From contig CADBNF010000097.1 of the NCBI GenBank assembly GCA_902796005.1, positions 1-41,068 on the forward strand: DNA of 41,068 nucleotides. The letters are read 5' to 3'. The stretch is from an uncultured Lachnospiraceae bacterium (GTDB lineage Bacteria; Bacillota; Clostridia; Lachnospirales; Lachnospiraceae). Below, in pieces: positions 1 through 7,340 of this stretch; the stretch's first letter is position 1; every line of letters starts with the position of its first letter. Under the pieces are notes generated by a model, which saw only the letters and a list, made by a program, of their open reading frames with translations, ran no database searches and was not told the origin of the DNA. The translations under genes and the position numbers were made by a program.

Positions 1-12
1 GAATTTTCCCCT

Positions 13-87
13 TGTCCGTCTTTTGCGGGTGCGGCGTTTTCAATACGGCTTGTGTCAAAGGTCGGCTTGTCCTGTCTGCCGGGTCTG
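13..87 (+). repeat. Left terminal copy of a 75-bp dispersed repeat
   Basis: These 75 bases recur as the reverse complement at 40994-41068, with one difference by eye (C at 71 versus T in the other copy). No open frame or transposase is associated. The copy lies 12 bases from the window start and the other ends exactly at the last base, which is what an assembly broken at a repeat looks like. Family unknown. Confidence 0.85.
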
Positions 88-130
88 CTGTTTTACAACG
101 TCCGGAGATGTACAAGCCGGTTGATTCTAC

Positions 131-165
131 GCCGCAAACGGTATGATTTTGGGGGCCCGGCCCGG
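131..165 (+). repeat. GC-rich repeat module, left copy
   Basis: A module of about 34 bases reading CGCAAACGGTATGATT, then a GGGGGCCCGGCCCGG core. It recurs at 40948-40979 in the same orientation with a 2-base length difference. The neighbouring 75-bp repeat is inverted between the two sites, so the two modules have opposite relative orientation at the two ends. The core is self-complementary and could form a strong hairpin. Confidence 0.75.
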
Positions 166-197
166 TAACCTGGTCCTGCAAATCCCGAAAGCAGCGC

Positions 198-368
198 TAT
201 ACCGCCAAAACTATATACTTAGATTCATATCTTCGTACAAATCACTATCATAAAACACTTCAGTACAGCTAAAACTATTCTATCTGGAGATTATCTTCGT
301 ACAAACCCGCTTCAGGAGGCCATGTAGTACAACTAAAAACCGATGGTTTGACATTTATCTTCGTACAC
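198..368. repeat. Degenerate repeats with exact 64-bp period
   Basis: The box ATCTTCGTACAA starts at 229 and 293, and again at 357 in a shortened form. A second box, AGTACARCTAAAA, starts at 262 and 326, with a decayed version near 198-211. Both boxes therefore repeat at exactly 64 bases. Sequence between boxes is not conserved. On the minus strand a unit reads TGTACGAAGAT, about 17 variable bases, GTTTTAGYTGTACT, then about 22 variable bases. It could be a row of protein-binding sites, an eroded tandem repeat or a decayed CRISPR-like array. No cas gene is present. Confidence 0.6.
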
Positions 369-420
369 TACACCTTCGCAGCCCGGTTCAGACTTTTTCC
401 ACAGCTGAAATCATGAAAAA

Positions 421-452
421 GATGACAAAAGAACTGTCCCCCTGTCACGTCC
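421..452 (+). repeat. Half-copy of the REP-like hairpin element
   Basis: These 32 bases match one arm of the perfect inverted repeat at 17048-17124 with two differences (starting at about 17094 in that copy). Only one arm is present, so it cannot fold like the full element. It shows that the element exists as more than one copy and degenerates. Confidence 0.65.
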
Positions 453-570
453 AACGGCGCAGGGGCACGTCGGCGGTTCTTCTGCCGGGTCAGGTGTTTA
501 CAGCTTTTGGCTGAATCAACCTGTTGATTCCGTCGAAACATGAGTGATCACTCCATATATATTTAAACCC

Positions 571-604
571 AGGAAGCTGACTTAACCGTCAGCTTCTTTT
601 TTTT
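571..604 (+). terminator. Strong intrinsic terminator before the fab promoter
   Basis: A perfect 9-bp stem (GAAGCTGAC at 573-581 and GTCAGCTTC at 588-596) with a 6-base loop is followed by eight T residues. It ends a rightward transcript, yet no gene lies upstream in the window. It also insulates the fatty-acid promoter that starts two bases later. Confidence 0.85.
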
Positions 605-605
605 G

Positions 606-638
606 TTGACAAGCGGGAAAAAACATGATATCTATAAT
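606..638 (+). promoter_or_regulatory. Probable promoter of the fatty-acid operon
   Basis: A consensus TTGACA at 606-611 and a consensus TATAAT at 633-638 are present, but 21 bases apart, which is longer than usual. A weaker -10 alternative (TATCTA at 629-634) would give 17 bases. This is the only good promoter before acpP, and the AT-rich palindrome directly follows it. Confidence 0.6.
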
Positions 639-645
639 ATCGCAA

Positions 646-677
646 TTTATTTAACTAAATAAAATTAGCTAAATAAA
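646..677. promoter_or_regulatory. AT-rich palindromic operator, likely FabT/MarR-type
   Basis: TTTATTTAACTAAATAAA (646-663) is palindromic except for its central two bases. A second site around TTAGCTAA (665-672) repeats the RCTAAATAAA half 14 bases later. It sits just downstream of the -10, where a bound repressor would block transcription. Fatty-acid operons of Firmicutes are commonly controlled by MarR-family FabT, and a MarR gene ends this operon, so it is the likely ligand. That link is inference. Confidence 0.6.
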
Positions 678-781
678 TATAGATTAATTAACAAACAACA
701 TCTGTTTACTGAGAAAGGAGACAGGCGGAGCGGCCGAAAGCCCGGTGCAGAAGCCGGAGGGCAGCTCCCCGTGAGAAAAAA

Positions 782-1015
782 ATGAGTTTTGAAGAAGTAA
801 GAGACGCCATCGTGGAAATCGTAAGCTGCAGCGAAGAAGAAGTTACCTTAACCGCCAGCCTGAAGGAAGACTTAGGCATGGATTCCCTGGACGCCATGGA
901 GCTGGTTATGCTGCTGGAGGAGAGGGCGGAAGTGTCCATTCCCGAAGAAAAACTGCCGGAATTTGTTACCGTAAAGGATATCGTCGACTATCTGGAAAGT
1001 GCGAAGGCAGCCTGA
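782..1015 (+). CDS. acpP: Acyl carrier protein
   Basis: A 77-residue acidic four-helix carrier protein, the usual ACP length. The phosphopantetheine attachment site is Ser35 in GMDSLDAMEL. It holds the growing acyl chain as a cytoplasmic thioester for all Fab enzymes downstream. It is the first gene of the operon, and accB begins one base after its stop. The start has only a weak ribosome site (GTGAGA run); the good AAAGGAG at 714-720 is too far upstream to serve it. No other start fits the family. Confidence 0.96.
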   Translation: MSFEEVRDAIVEIVSCSEEEVTLTASLKEDLGMDSLDAMELVMLLEERAEVSIPEEKLPEFVTVKDIVDYLESAKAA

Positions 1016-1016
1016 G

Positions 1017-1490
1017 ATGACGGAAGAGGAACTGTACCGGATCTGGGACCGGTTTGAACAGTCACCGGTGCTGGAGCTGGAAGCGGAGATTTCCGGAGGA
1101 TGGATCCGCCTGTCAAAGCTGCCGACGGCAGGGCTTTCAGGGCCGGACCATACCGGAAAACCGGCGGAAACGCCTGCCGCAGCGCCCGCTGCGGCAACTG
1201 AAAAGACAAAGACGGAGAACGTCAGCACACCGGAAGAGGGTAAGGCCGGCACGGAGGTTACCGCGCCTCTTGTGGGTACCTTTTACCGGGCGCCTGGGCC
1301 GGGAGAGGAGCCCTTCGTCCGGACCGGGCAGAAGGTGAAAAAAGGAGATACCCTGGGCATCATCGAAGCCATGAAGCTGATGAACGAGATTTCCGCCCCC
1401 TGTGACGGCACGGTCGGAAAAATATCTGCCGGGGAAGGGACGCTGGTGGAATACGGTCAGCTCCTGATGGTGATAGAGGAAGATGTTTAA
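1017..1490 (+). CDS. accB: Biotin carboxyl carrier protein of acetyl-CoA carboxylase
   Basis: A 157-residue protein. The N-terminal helix region is followed by an Ala/Pro/Thr-rich flexible linker (about 47-80) and a C-terminal biotinyl domain (about 82-157). The biotin lysine is Lys120 in EAMKLMNE. It carries carboxybiotin between AccC and AccD/AccA to make malonyl-CoA. The ATG at 1017 is preferred over an in-frame GTG at 999 because 999 lies inside acpP. It overlaps accC by 8 bases, indicating translational coupling. Confidence 0.95.
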   Translation: MTEEELYRIWDRFEQSPVLELEAEISGGWIRLSKLPTAGLSGPDHTGKPAETPAAAPAAATEKTKTENVSTPEEGKAGTEVTAPLVGTFYRAPGPGEEPFVRTGQKVKKGDTLGIIEAMKLMNEISAPCDGTVGKISAGEGTLVEYGQLLMVIEEDV

Positions 1491-2838
1491 AAAAGTATTC
1501 ATCGCCAACCGGGGAGAAATCGCCCTGCGCATCATCCGGTGCTTAAGGGAGATGAATATCCCCTCCTGCCTGGGCTGTTCTTCCGTGGATAAGGAGTCCC
1601 TGCCCGCCATGCTTTCCCAGGAAAGCGTGTGCATCGGTCCCGCGAGGGCCGCGGACAGCTATCTGAACCAGGACGCCATCCTGGAGGCGGCGGTCAAAAC
1701 CGGCTGCGACGCCATTCACCCGGGCTACGGCTTCCTGTCGGAAAATGCGGATTTTGCTGAAAAGTGCGAAAAGCAGGGGCTGGTCTTTATCGGTCCTTCC
1801 GCCGATCTTATCCGGAAGATGGGCGACAAGCAGAGCGCCCGGGCACTGATGAAGGAAAACGGCATACCGGTGGTGCCCGGCTCCGACGGCCTGGTGGCCA
1901 CACCGGAGGAGGCCCGGCTCTGCGCGGAAGCCATCGGCTATCCCGTATTGGTAAAAGCCACCGCCGGCGGCGGGGGAAAAGGCATGCGCCGGGCGGATAC
2001 ACCCGAGGAGCTGGAGGCTGCCTATACAGCCGCCAGGAACGAAGCCGGGGCCGCCTTCGGCAATGACGAGGTCTACCTGGAGAAATGCATCGTCAATCCC
2101 AGGCACATCGAGGTCCAGATTCTGGCGGACCGCTTCGGCCACGTGGTGCACCTGGGAGAAAGGGACTGCTCCCTGCAGAACCACAACCAGAAGCTGCTGG
2201 AGGAAGCGCCGGCCTGGCATTTGTCTGCACAGACCCGGGAAAAGCTGACCCGGGCAGCGGTGGCCGCGGCAAAGGCGGCAGGCTACGTCAGCGCCGGCAC
2301 CGTGGAATTTGTGCTGGACGGCGAAGGCCGGTTTTATTTTATCGAAATGAACACCCGGATACAGGTGGAGCATCCGGTGACGGAGGAAATCTGCGGCCTT
2401 GACCTGATACGGGAGCAGATACAGATTGCTCTGGGAAGGCCCTTATCGGTAACCCAGGAGGATATTTCCATAAACGGCTGCGCCATCGAATGCCGGATCA
2501 ATGCGGAAACCACCGGAAAGGTGGAGACGCTGCACCTGCCCGCGGGCTACGGCGTGCGGGTGGAAACCCATCTGTATGAGGGCTGCACGGTTACCCCCTA
2601 TTACGATTCCCTTCTGGCCAAGCTGATTGTCCGGGGCAAGGACAGGGTGGAGGCCGTCCGGCGCTTGAGAAGGGTGCTTGAGGAAATCATTATTGACGGG
2701 GTAAAGACCAACATTCAGCTGATGTACCTTCTGACCTGCCGCAACGAATTCATCCGGGGCGGTTACGATACCTCGGTCTGGGGCAGGATTGAGAAGGATC
2801 TGAAGGCGGAGCTGGCAGAGGTTAGCAGGCAGGCATGA
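1483..2838 (+). CDS. accC: Biotin carboxylase of acetyl-CoA carboxylase
   Basis: A 451-residue ATP-grasp enzyme of normal length. It opens with the biotin carboxylase N-domain (FKKVFIANRGEIALRI), has the Gly-rich ATP-binding loop GGGGKGMRRA near residue 165, and the EMNTRIQVEHPVTE active-site segment near 290. It carboxylates the biotin on AccB with ATP and bicarbonate. The start is preceded by GAGGAAG. Its TGA overlaps the accD ATG (ATGA). A pyruvate or other acyl-CoA carboxylase subunit is unlikely given the acc/fab neighbours. Confidence 0.96.
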   Translation: MFKKVFIANRGEIALRIIRCLREMNIPSCLGCSSVDKESLPAMLSQESVCIGPARAADSYLNQDAILEAAVKTGCDAIHPGYGFLSENADFAEKCEKQGLVFIGPSADLIRKMGDKQSARALMKENGIPVVPGSDGLVATPEEARLCAEAIGYPVLVKATAGGGGKGMRRADTPEELEAAYTAARNEAGAAFGNDEVYLEKCIVNPRHIEVQILADRFGHVVHLGERDCSLQNHNQKLLEEAPAWHLSAQTREKLTRAAVAAAKAAGYVSAGTVEFVLDGEGRFYFIEMNTRIQVEHPVTEEICGLDLIREQIQIALGRPLSVTQEDISINGCAIECRINAETTGKVETLHLPAGYGVRVETHLYEGCTVTPYYDSLLAKLIVRGKDRVEAVRRLRRVLEEIIIDGVKTNIQLMYLLTCRNEFIRGGYDTSVWGRIEKDLKAELAEVSRQA

Positions 2839-3761
2839 AGCTTAAGGAACTGTTTGTAGAAAACAGAAGAAAATATTTGAATCTGGTCCGGCTGCGGACC
2901 GGTGTGAAGAAGGAAAATGCGAAGACCTGTCCGGTCTGCCAGGGGGAATGCAAGTTGTCCGTCCTGGAAAAAAACCGGTACATGTGCCCGGACTGCGGGC
3001 ATCTTTTCCCGATGCCCCCGAGGGACCGCATCCGCCTGATCTGCGACGCGAACGCCTTCCGGGAAATCGGCAAGGACCTGGTCTCCAAAGACCCTTTGAA
3101 TTTCCCGGAATATGCCGCAAAGCTTTCCTCGCTGCAGGCAAAAACCGGCAGCAGGGACGCGATGGTCACCGGCGTCGGGCTTATCCGGCACATGCCGGCC
3201 GCCATCGGCGTGATGGACGCAGGCTTTATGATGGGCAGCATGGGCACCGTGGTGGGTGAGAAAATCTCCGCCCTTACGGAGCTGGCCGGCAAACGGGGGC
3301 TGCCTCTTATCCTGTTTACCGCCAGCGGCGGGGCCAGGATGCAGGAGGGCCTGTTTTCCCTGATGCAGATGGCCAAAACCGCCGCTGCCGTGGAACGGTT
3401 CAGGCAGTCCGGCGGGCTGTTTATCTCCATCCTGACGGACCCCACCTGCGGCGGCGTGAGCGCAAGCTTTGCCTTTCTGGGAGATATCGTCCTGGCGGAG
3501 CCGGAGGCCTTAATCTGCTTTGCAGGCCCCAGGGTCATCGAGCAGACCATCGGCAGAAAGCTGCCGGCGGGGTTCCAGAGGGCGGAATTTTTGCAGGATC
3601 ACGGCATGGTTGACGCCATCGTCTCCCGCAGGGACCAGAAAGCCCTTCTCGGGGACCTGCTGCGGCTTCACCGGCAGAAAGGAGAGAAAAACCTTGGCGG
3701 AAAAGGTAGCGGCCTACGAAAGAGTGACAAGGGCAAGGGAACGGACAAGGCCTCACATTGA
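2835..3761 (+). CDS. accD: Acetyl-CoA carboxylase carboxyltransferase beta subunit
   Basis: A 308-residue beta subunit with the family's N-terminal zinc ribbon (Cys32, Cys35, Cys51, Cys54) followed by a crotonase-like carboxyltransferase domain (GGARMQEG, GGVSASFA). With AccA it transfers the carboxyl group from biotin to acetyl-CoA. The ATG overlaps the accC stop. The last 22 codons overlap the start of accA in another frame; the extra C-terminal Lys/Gly-rich tail is probably a by-product of this overlap. Confidence 0.95.
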   Translation: MKLKELFVENRRKYLNLVRLRTGVKKENAKTCPVCQGECKLSVLEKNRYMCPDCGHLFPMPPRDRIRLICDANAFREIGKDLVSKDPLNFPEYAAKLSSLQAKTGSRDAMVTGVGLIRHMPAAIGVMDAGFMMGSMGTVVGEKISALTELAGKRGLPLILFTASGGARMQEGLFSLMQMAKTAAAVERFRQSGGLFISILTDPTCGGVSASFAFLGDIVLAEPEALICFAGPRVIEQTIGRKLPAGFQRAEFLQDHGMVDAIVSRRDQKALLGDLLRLHRQKGEKNLGGKGSGLRKSDKGKGTDKASH

Positions 3762-4485
3762 GGACTTTATCCGGGAGCTTTTTAAGAATTTTATCGAGCT
3801 TAAGGGCGACAGGCTGGGCAGGGAAGACCCGGCTATCCTGGGCGGGATTGCCTTTTTCCATGACCGGCCGGTTACGGTAATCGGTCACAAAAAGGGAAGG
3901 ACAACCCAGGAAAATCTAAGCTGCAACTTCGGTATGGCTTCCCCGGAGGGGTACCGCAAAGCCCTCCGGCTGATGAAGCAGGCGGAGAAGTTCTCCCGCC
4001 CGGTGATTACCTTCATCGACACCCCCGGGGCCTATCCCGGGATGGAGGCGGAAAGCGGCGGACAGGCCGTGGCCATCGGGGAGAGCATCGCGGCCATGAC
4101 GTCCCTGGAAACGCCTCTGATTGCGGTGATTACCGGAGAGGGCAGCAGCGGCGGCGCCCTGGCCCTGGCGGCAGCCGACCGGGTGTATATGCTGGAAAAT
4201 GCGGTTTACAGCATCCTCTCCCCGGAGGGCTTTGCCTCCATTCTGTGGAAGGATGCGGGTCAGGCGGCCAGAGCCAGCGAGCTGATGAAGCTGACCGCCC
4301 AGGAGCTTTACGCCTTCGGCCTTGCCGACGGCATCATCGAAGAAAAAAATCTGTACAAAACCCTGGACAGGCAGCTTTTGCAGGCGCTTTCCGAGCTTGA
4401 AGGAAAGTCCGGCCGGCAGCTGACGGCGGAAAGATACAGAAAATACCGGAATATTGACGGTTTATACCGTCCTTCCGTCAGATAA
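3694..4485 (+). CDS. accA: Acetyl-CoA carboxylase carboxyltransferase alpha subunit, TTG start
   Basis: A 263-residue alpha subunit with GHKKGRTTQENL, the DTPGAYPG loop and GEGSSGGALA oxyanion-hole segment. The start is placed at TTG 3694 because AAAGGAG lies nine bases upstream and the protein then begins AEKVAAYERV, as the family does. A longer in-frame ATG (3520) lies deep in accD and would add unrelated residues. The gene overlaps accD by 68 bases, so the two subunits are probably made in coupled, equal amounts. Confidence 0.93.
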   Translation: MAEKVAAYERVTRARERTRPHIEDFIRELFKNFIELKGDRLGREDPAILGGIAFFHDRPVTVIGHKKGRTTQENLSCNFGMASPEGYRKALRLMKQAEKFSRPVITFIDTPGAYPGMEAESGGQAVAIGESIAAMTSLETPLIAVITGEGSSGGALALAAADRVYMLENAVYSILSPEGFASILWKDAGQAARASELMKLTAQELYAFGLADGIIEEKNLYKTLDRQLLQALSELEGKSGRQLTAERYRKYRNIDGLYRPSVR

Positions 4486-4498
4486 AGGACAGGAAGAC

Positions 4499-5461
4499 AT
4501 GTCAGGAATACGGATTGTCGGAACCGGAAGCGCAGTTCCGGAAACAATACTAACAAATGAGGATTTAAGCCGGACGCTGGACACCAGCGACGAGTGGATT
4601 GTCCGGCGGACGGGCATCCGCCGGCGGCATATCGCTTCGGATACGGAAGGGGTGCATACCTTGGCCATAGAAGCGGCCGAAAAGGCCATTGCGGCGGCGC
4701 AGGCGAAGGACCCGGGCTTTTCCCGGGAGAAAATCGCTGCGGTTTTTGCCGCAACCATGACCGCCTCCTATGTCTGTCCCTCCACGGCCTGCATCCTGCA
4801 GGAGGAGCTGGGACTGCCGGAGGACATCGCCGCCTTTGACATCAGCGCGGCCTGCACCGGCTTTCTCTATGCGCTGCAGACGGCCGGGCATTTCTTTGCC
4901 GCCGGGAAAAAGGGTTATATCCTCCTGGTCGGGGCCGAATGCATGTCAAGGCTGATGGATTACACGGACAGGAGCTGCTGCGTGCTTTTCGGCGACGGCG
5001 CCGGGGCGGCGGTGGTTGCCCCGGATGAAAGGGCGGAGAGCTGTTTCTACGAAATCGCGGGCACGAAGGGCAGCAGAAAGGAATTAAGCTGCCTGCGGCA
5101 GCCGCAGGGAGACGGCTTCCTGCATATGGACGGCCAGGCGGTATACCGTTTTGCCTCCCTGTCCTTAAGAAATGCCGTGGAAAAGCTGCTGGATATGGCG
5201 GGACTGACCCTGGACGACATCGATCAGGTGGTCTGCCACCAGGCCAATGCCCGGATCATCGACAGCGTGAAGAAACGGTATCCCGGCCACGAGGACAAAT
5301 TTTTCATGCACATGGAGGAATACGCCAATACCTCCGCCGCCAGTGTGGCCCTGGTGCTGGACGATATGTACGGCAAAGGTCTTTTAAGGCCGGGCATGCG
5401 CATCATTGCCGCCGCCTTCGGCGCCGGCCTTTCCTGGAATGCGGTACTCATGACGATATAG
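4499..5461 (+). CDS. fabH: Beta-ketoacyl-ACP synthase III
   Basis: A 320-residue thiolase-fold enzyme that starts each chain by condensing acetyl-CoA with malonyl-ACP. The triad is visible: Cys119 in ISAACTGF, His247 in VCHQANARI and Asn277 in EYANTSAAS. The start at 4499 follows AAAGGACAGGAAG; an upstream in-frame start at 4454 lies inside accA. The gene sits between accA and fabK, so carboxylation, initiation and elongation genes are in one transcript. Confidence 0.95.
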   Translation: MSGIRIVGTGSAVPETILTNEDLSRTLDTSDEWIVRRTGIRRRHIASDTEGVHTLAIEAAEKAIAAAQAKDPGFSREKIAAVFAATMTASYVCPSTACILQEELGLPEDIAAFDISAACTGFLYALQTAGHFFAAGKKGYILLVGAECMSRLMDYTDRSCCVLFGDGAGAAVVAPDERAESCFYEIAGTKGSRKELSCLRQPQGDGFLHMDGQAVYRFASLSLRNAVEKLLDMAGLTLDDIDQVVCHQANARIIDSVKKRYPGHEDKFFMHMEEYANTSAASVALVLDDMYGKGLLRPGMRIIAAAFGAGLSWNAVLMTI

Positions 5462-5471
5462 GAGTAAAAAG

Positions 5472-6410
5472 ATGAAAATAGACAGATTATTCGGGCTGAC
5501 CTACCCCATTATCCAGGGCGGTATGGCCAATATTGCCACGGCGCAGCTGGCTGCGGCGGTTTCCGAGGCCGGCGGCCTGGGTATTATCGGTTCCGGCGGC
5601 ATGAACGCGGAAACCCTGCGGGAAAACATCCGGAAATGCAGGACCCTTACGGACAAGCCCTTCGGGGTGAACCTGATGCTGATGCATCCGCAGATTGACG
5701 AGCTGGAAAAGGTTGTCCGGGAGGAGCAGGTGTCCTTCGTGACCACCGGCGCGGGCATGCCCGGCAAATACATGGCCGGCTGGAAGGCGGCGGGCATCAC
5801 CGTGATGCCGGTGACCTCCAGCGTGATGATGGCAAAGCGCCTGCAGGATGCCGGCGCGGACCTTATCATCGCGGAGGGCTGCGAAAGCGGCGGCCATGTG
5901 GGAGAGATGACCACCATGGCCCTGATTCCCCAGATGACCGATGCCCTGGACATCCCGGTGGTGGCGGCAGGGGGCATTGCCTGCGGCCGGCAGATGGCGG
6001 CGGCCTTTGCCCTTGGCGCGGCAGGCGTGCAGATGGGCACCGTCTTCCTGACGGCGGAGGAATGCCCGATCCATGAAAATTACAAAAAAGCGGTGCTTAA
6101 GGCCAGAGACAACGATACCGTGGTCACCGGCCGGATCGCCGGCACACCGGTCCGGATCCTGAAAAACGCCATGTCCCGGGAATACGTCCGGAAGGAAAAA
6201 CAGGGCGCCGGCGTGGAAGAGCTGGAAATGTACACCCTGGGCGCCTTAAGAAGGGCGGTTTTTAAGGGCGATACCAAAACCGGCTCCCTCATGGCAGGCC
6301 AGGTCTGCGGCCAGCTCACCACTGTCAGGAGCGCGGCGCAGATTATGGCGGACATCGAAAAAGAATACCGGGAAACCGTAAAGAAGATGGCCGCTGCAGA
6401 GGAGGAATAA
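5472..6410 (+). CDS. fabK: FMN-dependent enoyl-ACP reductase II
   Basis: A 312-residue TIM-barrel flavoprotein of the nitronate monooxygenase/FabK family: TYPIIQGGMANIA at the N-terminus, SCGGHV-type GCESGGHVGEMTT centrally, then VVAAGGIACGRQMAAAFALGA for FMN phosphate binding. In a fab operon it is the last reductive step of elongation (NAD(P)H-dependent). No fabI or fabV is nearby. It follows fabH by 10 bases with a GGAG site and is 2 bases before fabD. Confidence 0.94.
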   Translation: MKIDRLFGLTYPIIQGGMANIATAQLAAAVSEAGGLGIIGSGGMNAETLRENIRKCRTLTDKPFGVNLMLMHPQIDELEKVVREEQVSFVTTGAGMPGKYMAGWKAAGITVMPVTSSVMMAKRLQDAGADLIIAEGCESGGHVGEMTTMALIPQMTDALDIPVVAAGGIACGRQMAAAFALGAAGVQMGTVFLTAEECPIHENYKKAVLKARDNDTVVTGRIAGTPVRILKNAMSREYVRKEKQGAGVEELEMYTLGALRRAVFKGDTKTGSLMAGQVCGQLTTVRSAAQIMADIEKEYRETVKKMAAAEEE

Positions 6411-6412
6411 GG

Positions 6413-7330
6413 ATGCTTACCTTTTTATATGCCGGCCAGGGAAGCCAGTTTGCCGGAATGGGAAAGGATTTCTACGAAAACTGCCCGGAATACCGGGCCG
6501 TCTGCGACGCTGCGGAGGTGGGCTTTGATTTCCTGTCCCTGATGCACGAGGGTCCGGAAGAAACCCATTCCCGGACAAAATATACCCAGCCCTGCATGGC
6601 GGTTTTCGCCGCGGGCGTTACGGAGATACTTAAAGAAAAGGGCATCCGTCCCGAAGCGGCCTGCGGCTTAAGCCTCGGGGAATACGGCGCTCTTTATGCC
6701 GCCGGGGTTTTCACCCTTCCGGAATACCTGCAGACCGTGGCCTTTAGGGGCCGGGTGATGGATGAAGCCGCTGAGGGCATCTCCGTCGCCATGCTGGCCA
6801 TGATGGGCGTCAGCTTCGAACAGGCGGAAAAGGCCTGCGAAGAAGGAAGAAGCCATGGCTACGTGTCCGTGGTCAACGACAACTGCCCCGGGCAGCTGGT
6901 TATCTGCGGCTTAAGCGAAGCCGTGGAGGCGGCAAAGGAAGCCGCCGTCAGAGATTACAAGGCAAAATGCGTACCCCTTAAAACCTCCGGCCCCTTTCAC
7001 ACCCCCTTCATGCAAGGGGCCGGAAATGCCCTGGAAGAACGCTTCCGCAGCATACAGTTCAAAAAACCGGAGATTCCCGTGGCCATGAACGTGACCGGGG
7101 AACTCTACGACGGACAGGAAAGCCTGCCGGCGCTTCTGGTGCGGCAGGTGCAGTCGCCGGTGCGGTTTACCGGGGACCTGACCGCCCTTTTAAACGCAGG
7201 CGCAGAGGATTTTGTGGAAATCGGCCCGGGAAAAGTCCTGGCCGGCCTGCTTAACCGGACGGCGCGGTCCTTAGGCAAAAAGGTCCGTGTCACAAGCATC
7301 AGCTGCCTTTCCGATCTGGAAAAGCTGTAA
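6413..7330 (+). CDS. fabD: Malonyl-CoA:ACP transacylase
   Basis: A 305-residue acyltransferase that loads malonyl onto ACP. It starts with FLYAGQGSQFAGMG, has nucleophile Ser87 in GLSLGEY and the histidine motif GPFHTPFM near residue 200. The ribosome site is the GAGGAATAAGG that straddles the fabK stop. Length and motifs are normal. The fabG reading starts 10 bases after its stop. Confidence 0.95.
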   Translation: MLTFLYAGQGSQFAGMGKDFYENCPEYRAVCDAAEVGFDFLSLMHEGPEETHSRTKYTQPCMAVFAAGVTEILKEKGIRPEAACGLSLGEYGALYAAGVFTLPEYLQTVAFRGRVMDEAAEGISVAMLAMMGVSFEQAEKACEEGRSHGYVSVVNDNCPGQLVICGLSEAVEAAKEAAVRDYKAKCVPLKTSGPFHTPFMQGAGNALEERFRSIQFKKPEIPVAMNVTGELYDGQESLPALLVRQVQSPVRFTGDLTALLNAGAEDFVEIGPGKVLAGLLNRTARSLGKKVRVTSISCLSDLEKL

Positions 7331-7340
7331 AGGAGAAGAA

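Larger units (their letters stand above)
1..570. other. Gene-free, repeat-dense left end
   Basis: No coding frame with a ribosome site is visible. Besides the separately listed repeats, 76-127 and 481-530 look like diverged copies of each other, sharing CTGCCGGGTC, a TGTTTACA-like string and GTTGATTC at similar spacing. Perfect short palindromes occur at 513-530 (GAATCAAC, 2-base gap, GTTGATTC) and at 542-553 (GAGTGATCACTC). A TTTTCCACA string at 395-403 resembles a DnaA box but is isolated. Confidence 0.6.

Noticed and set aside
229-368. A genuine CRISPR array
   Set aside because: Only about three units, two variable segments per period and no cas genes; at best a decayed or different repeat.
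395-403. DnaA box TTTTCCACA and replication origin
   Set aside because: A single variant box, no dnaA, dnaN or rep gene nearby.
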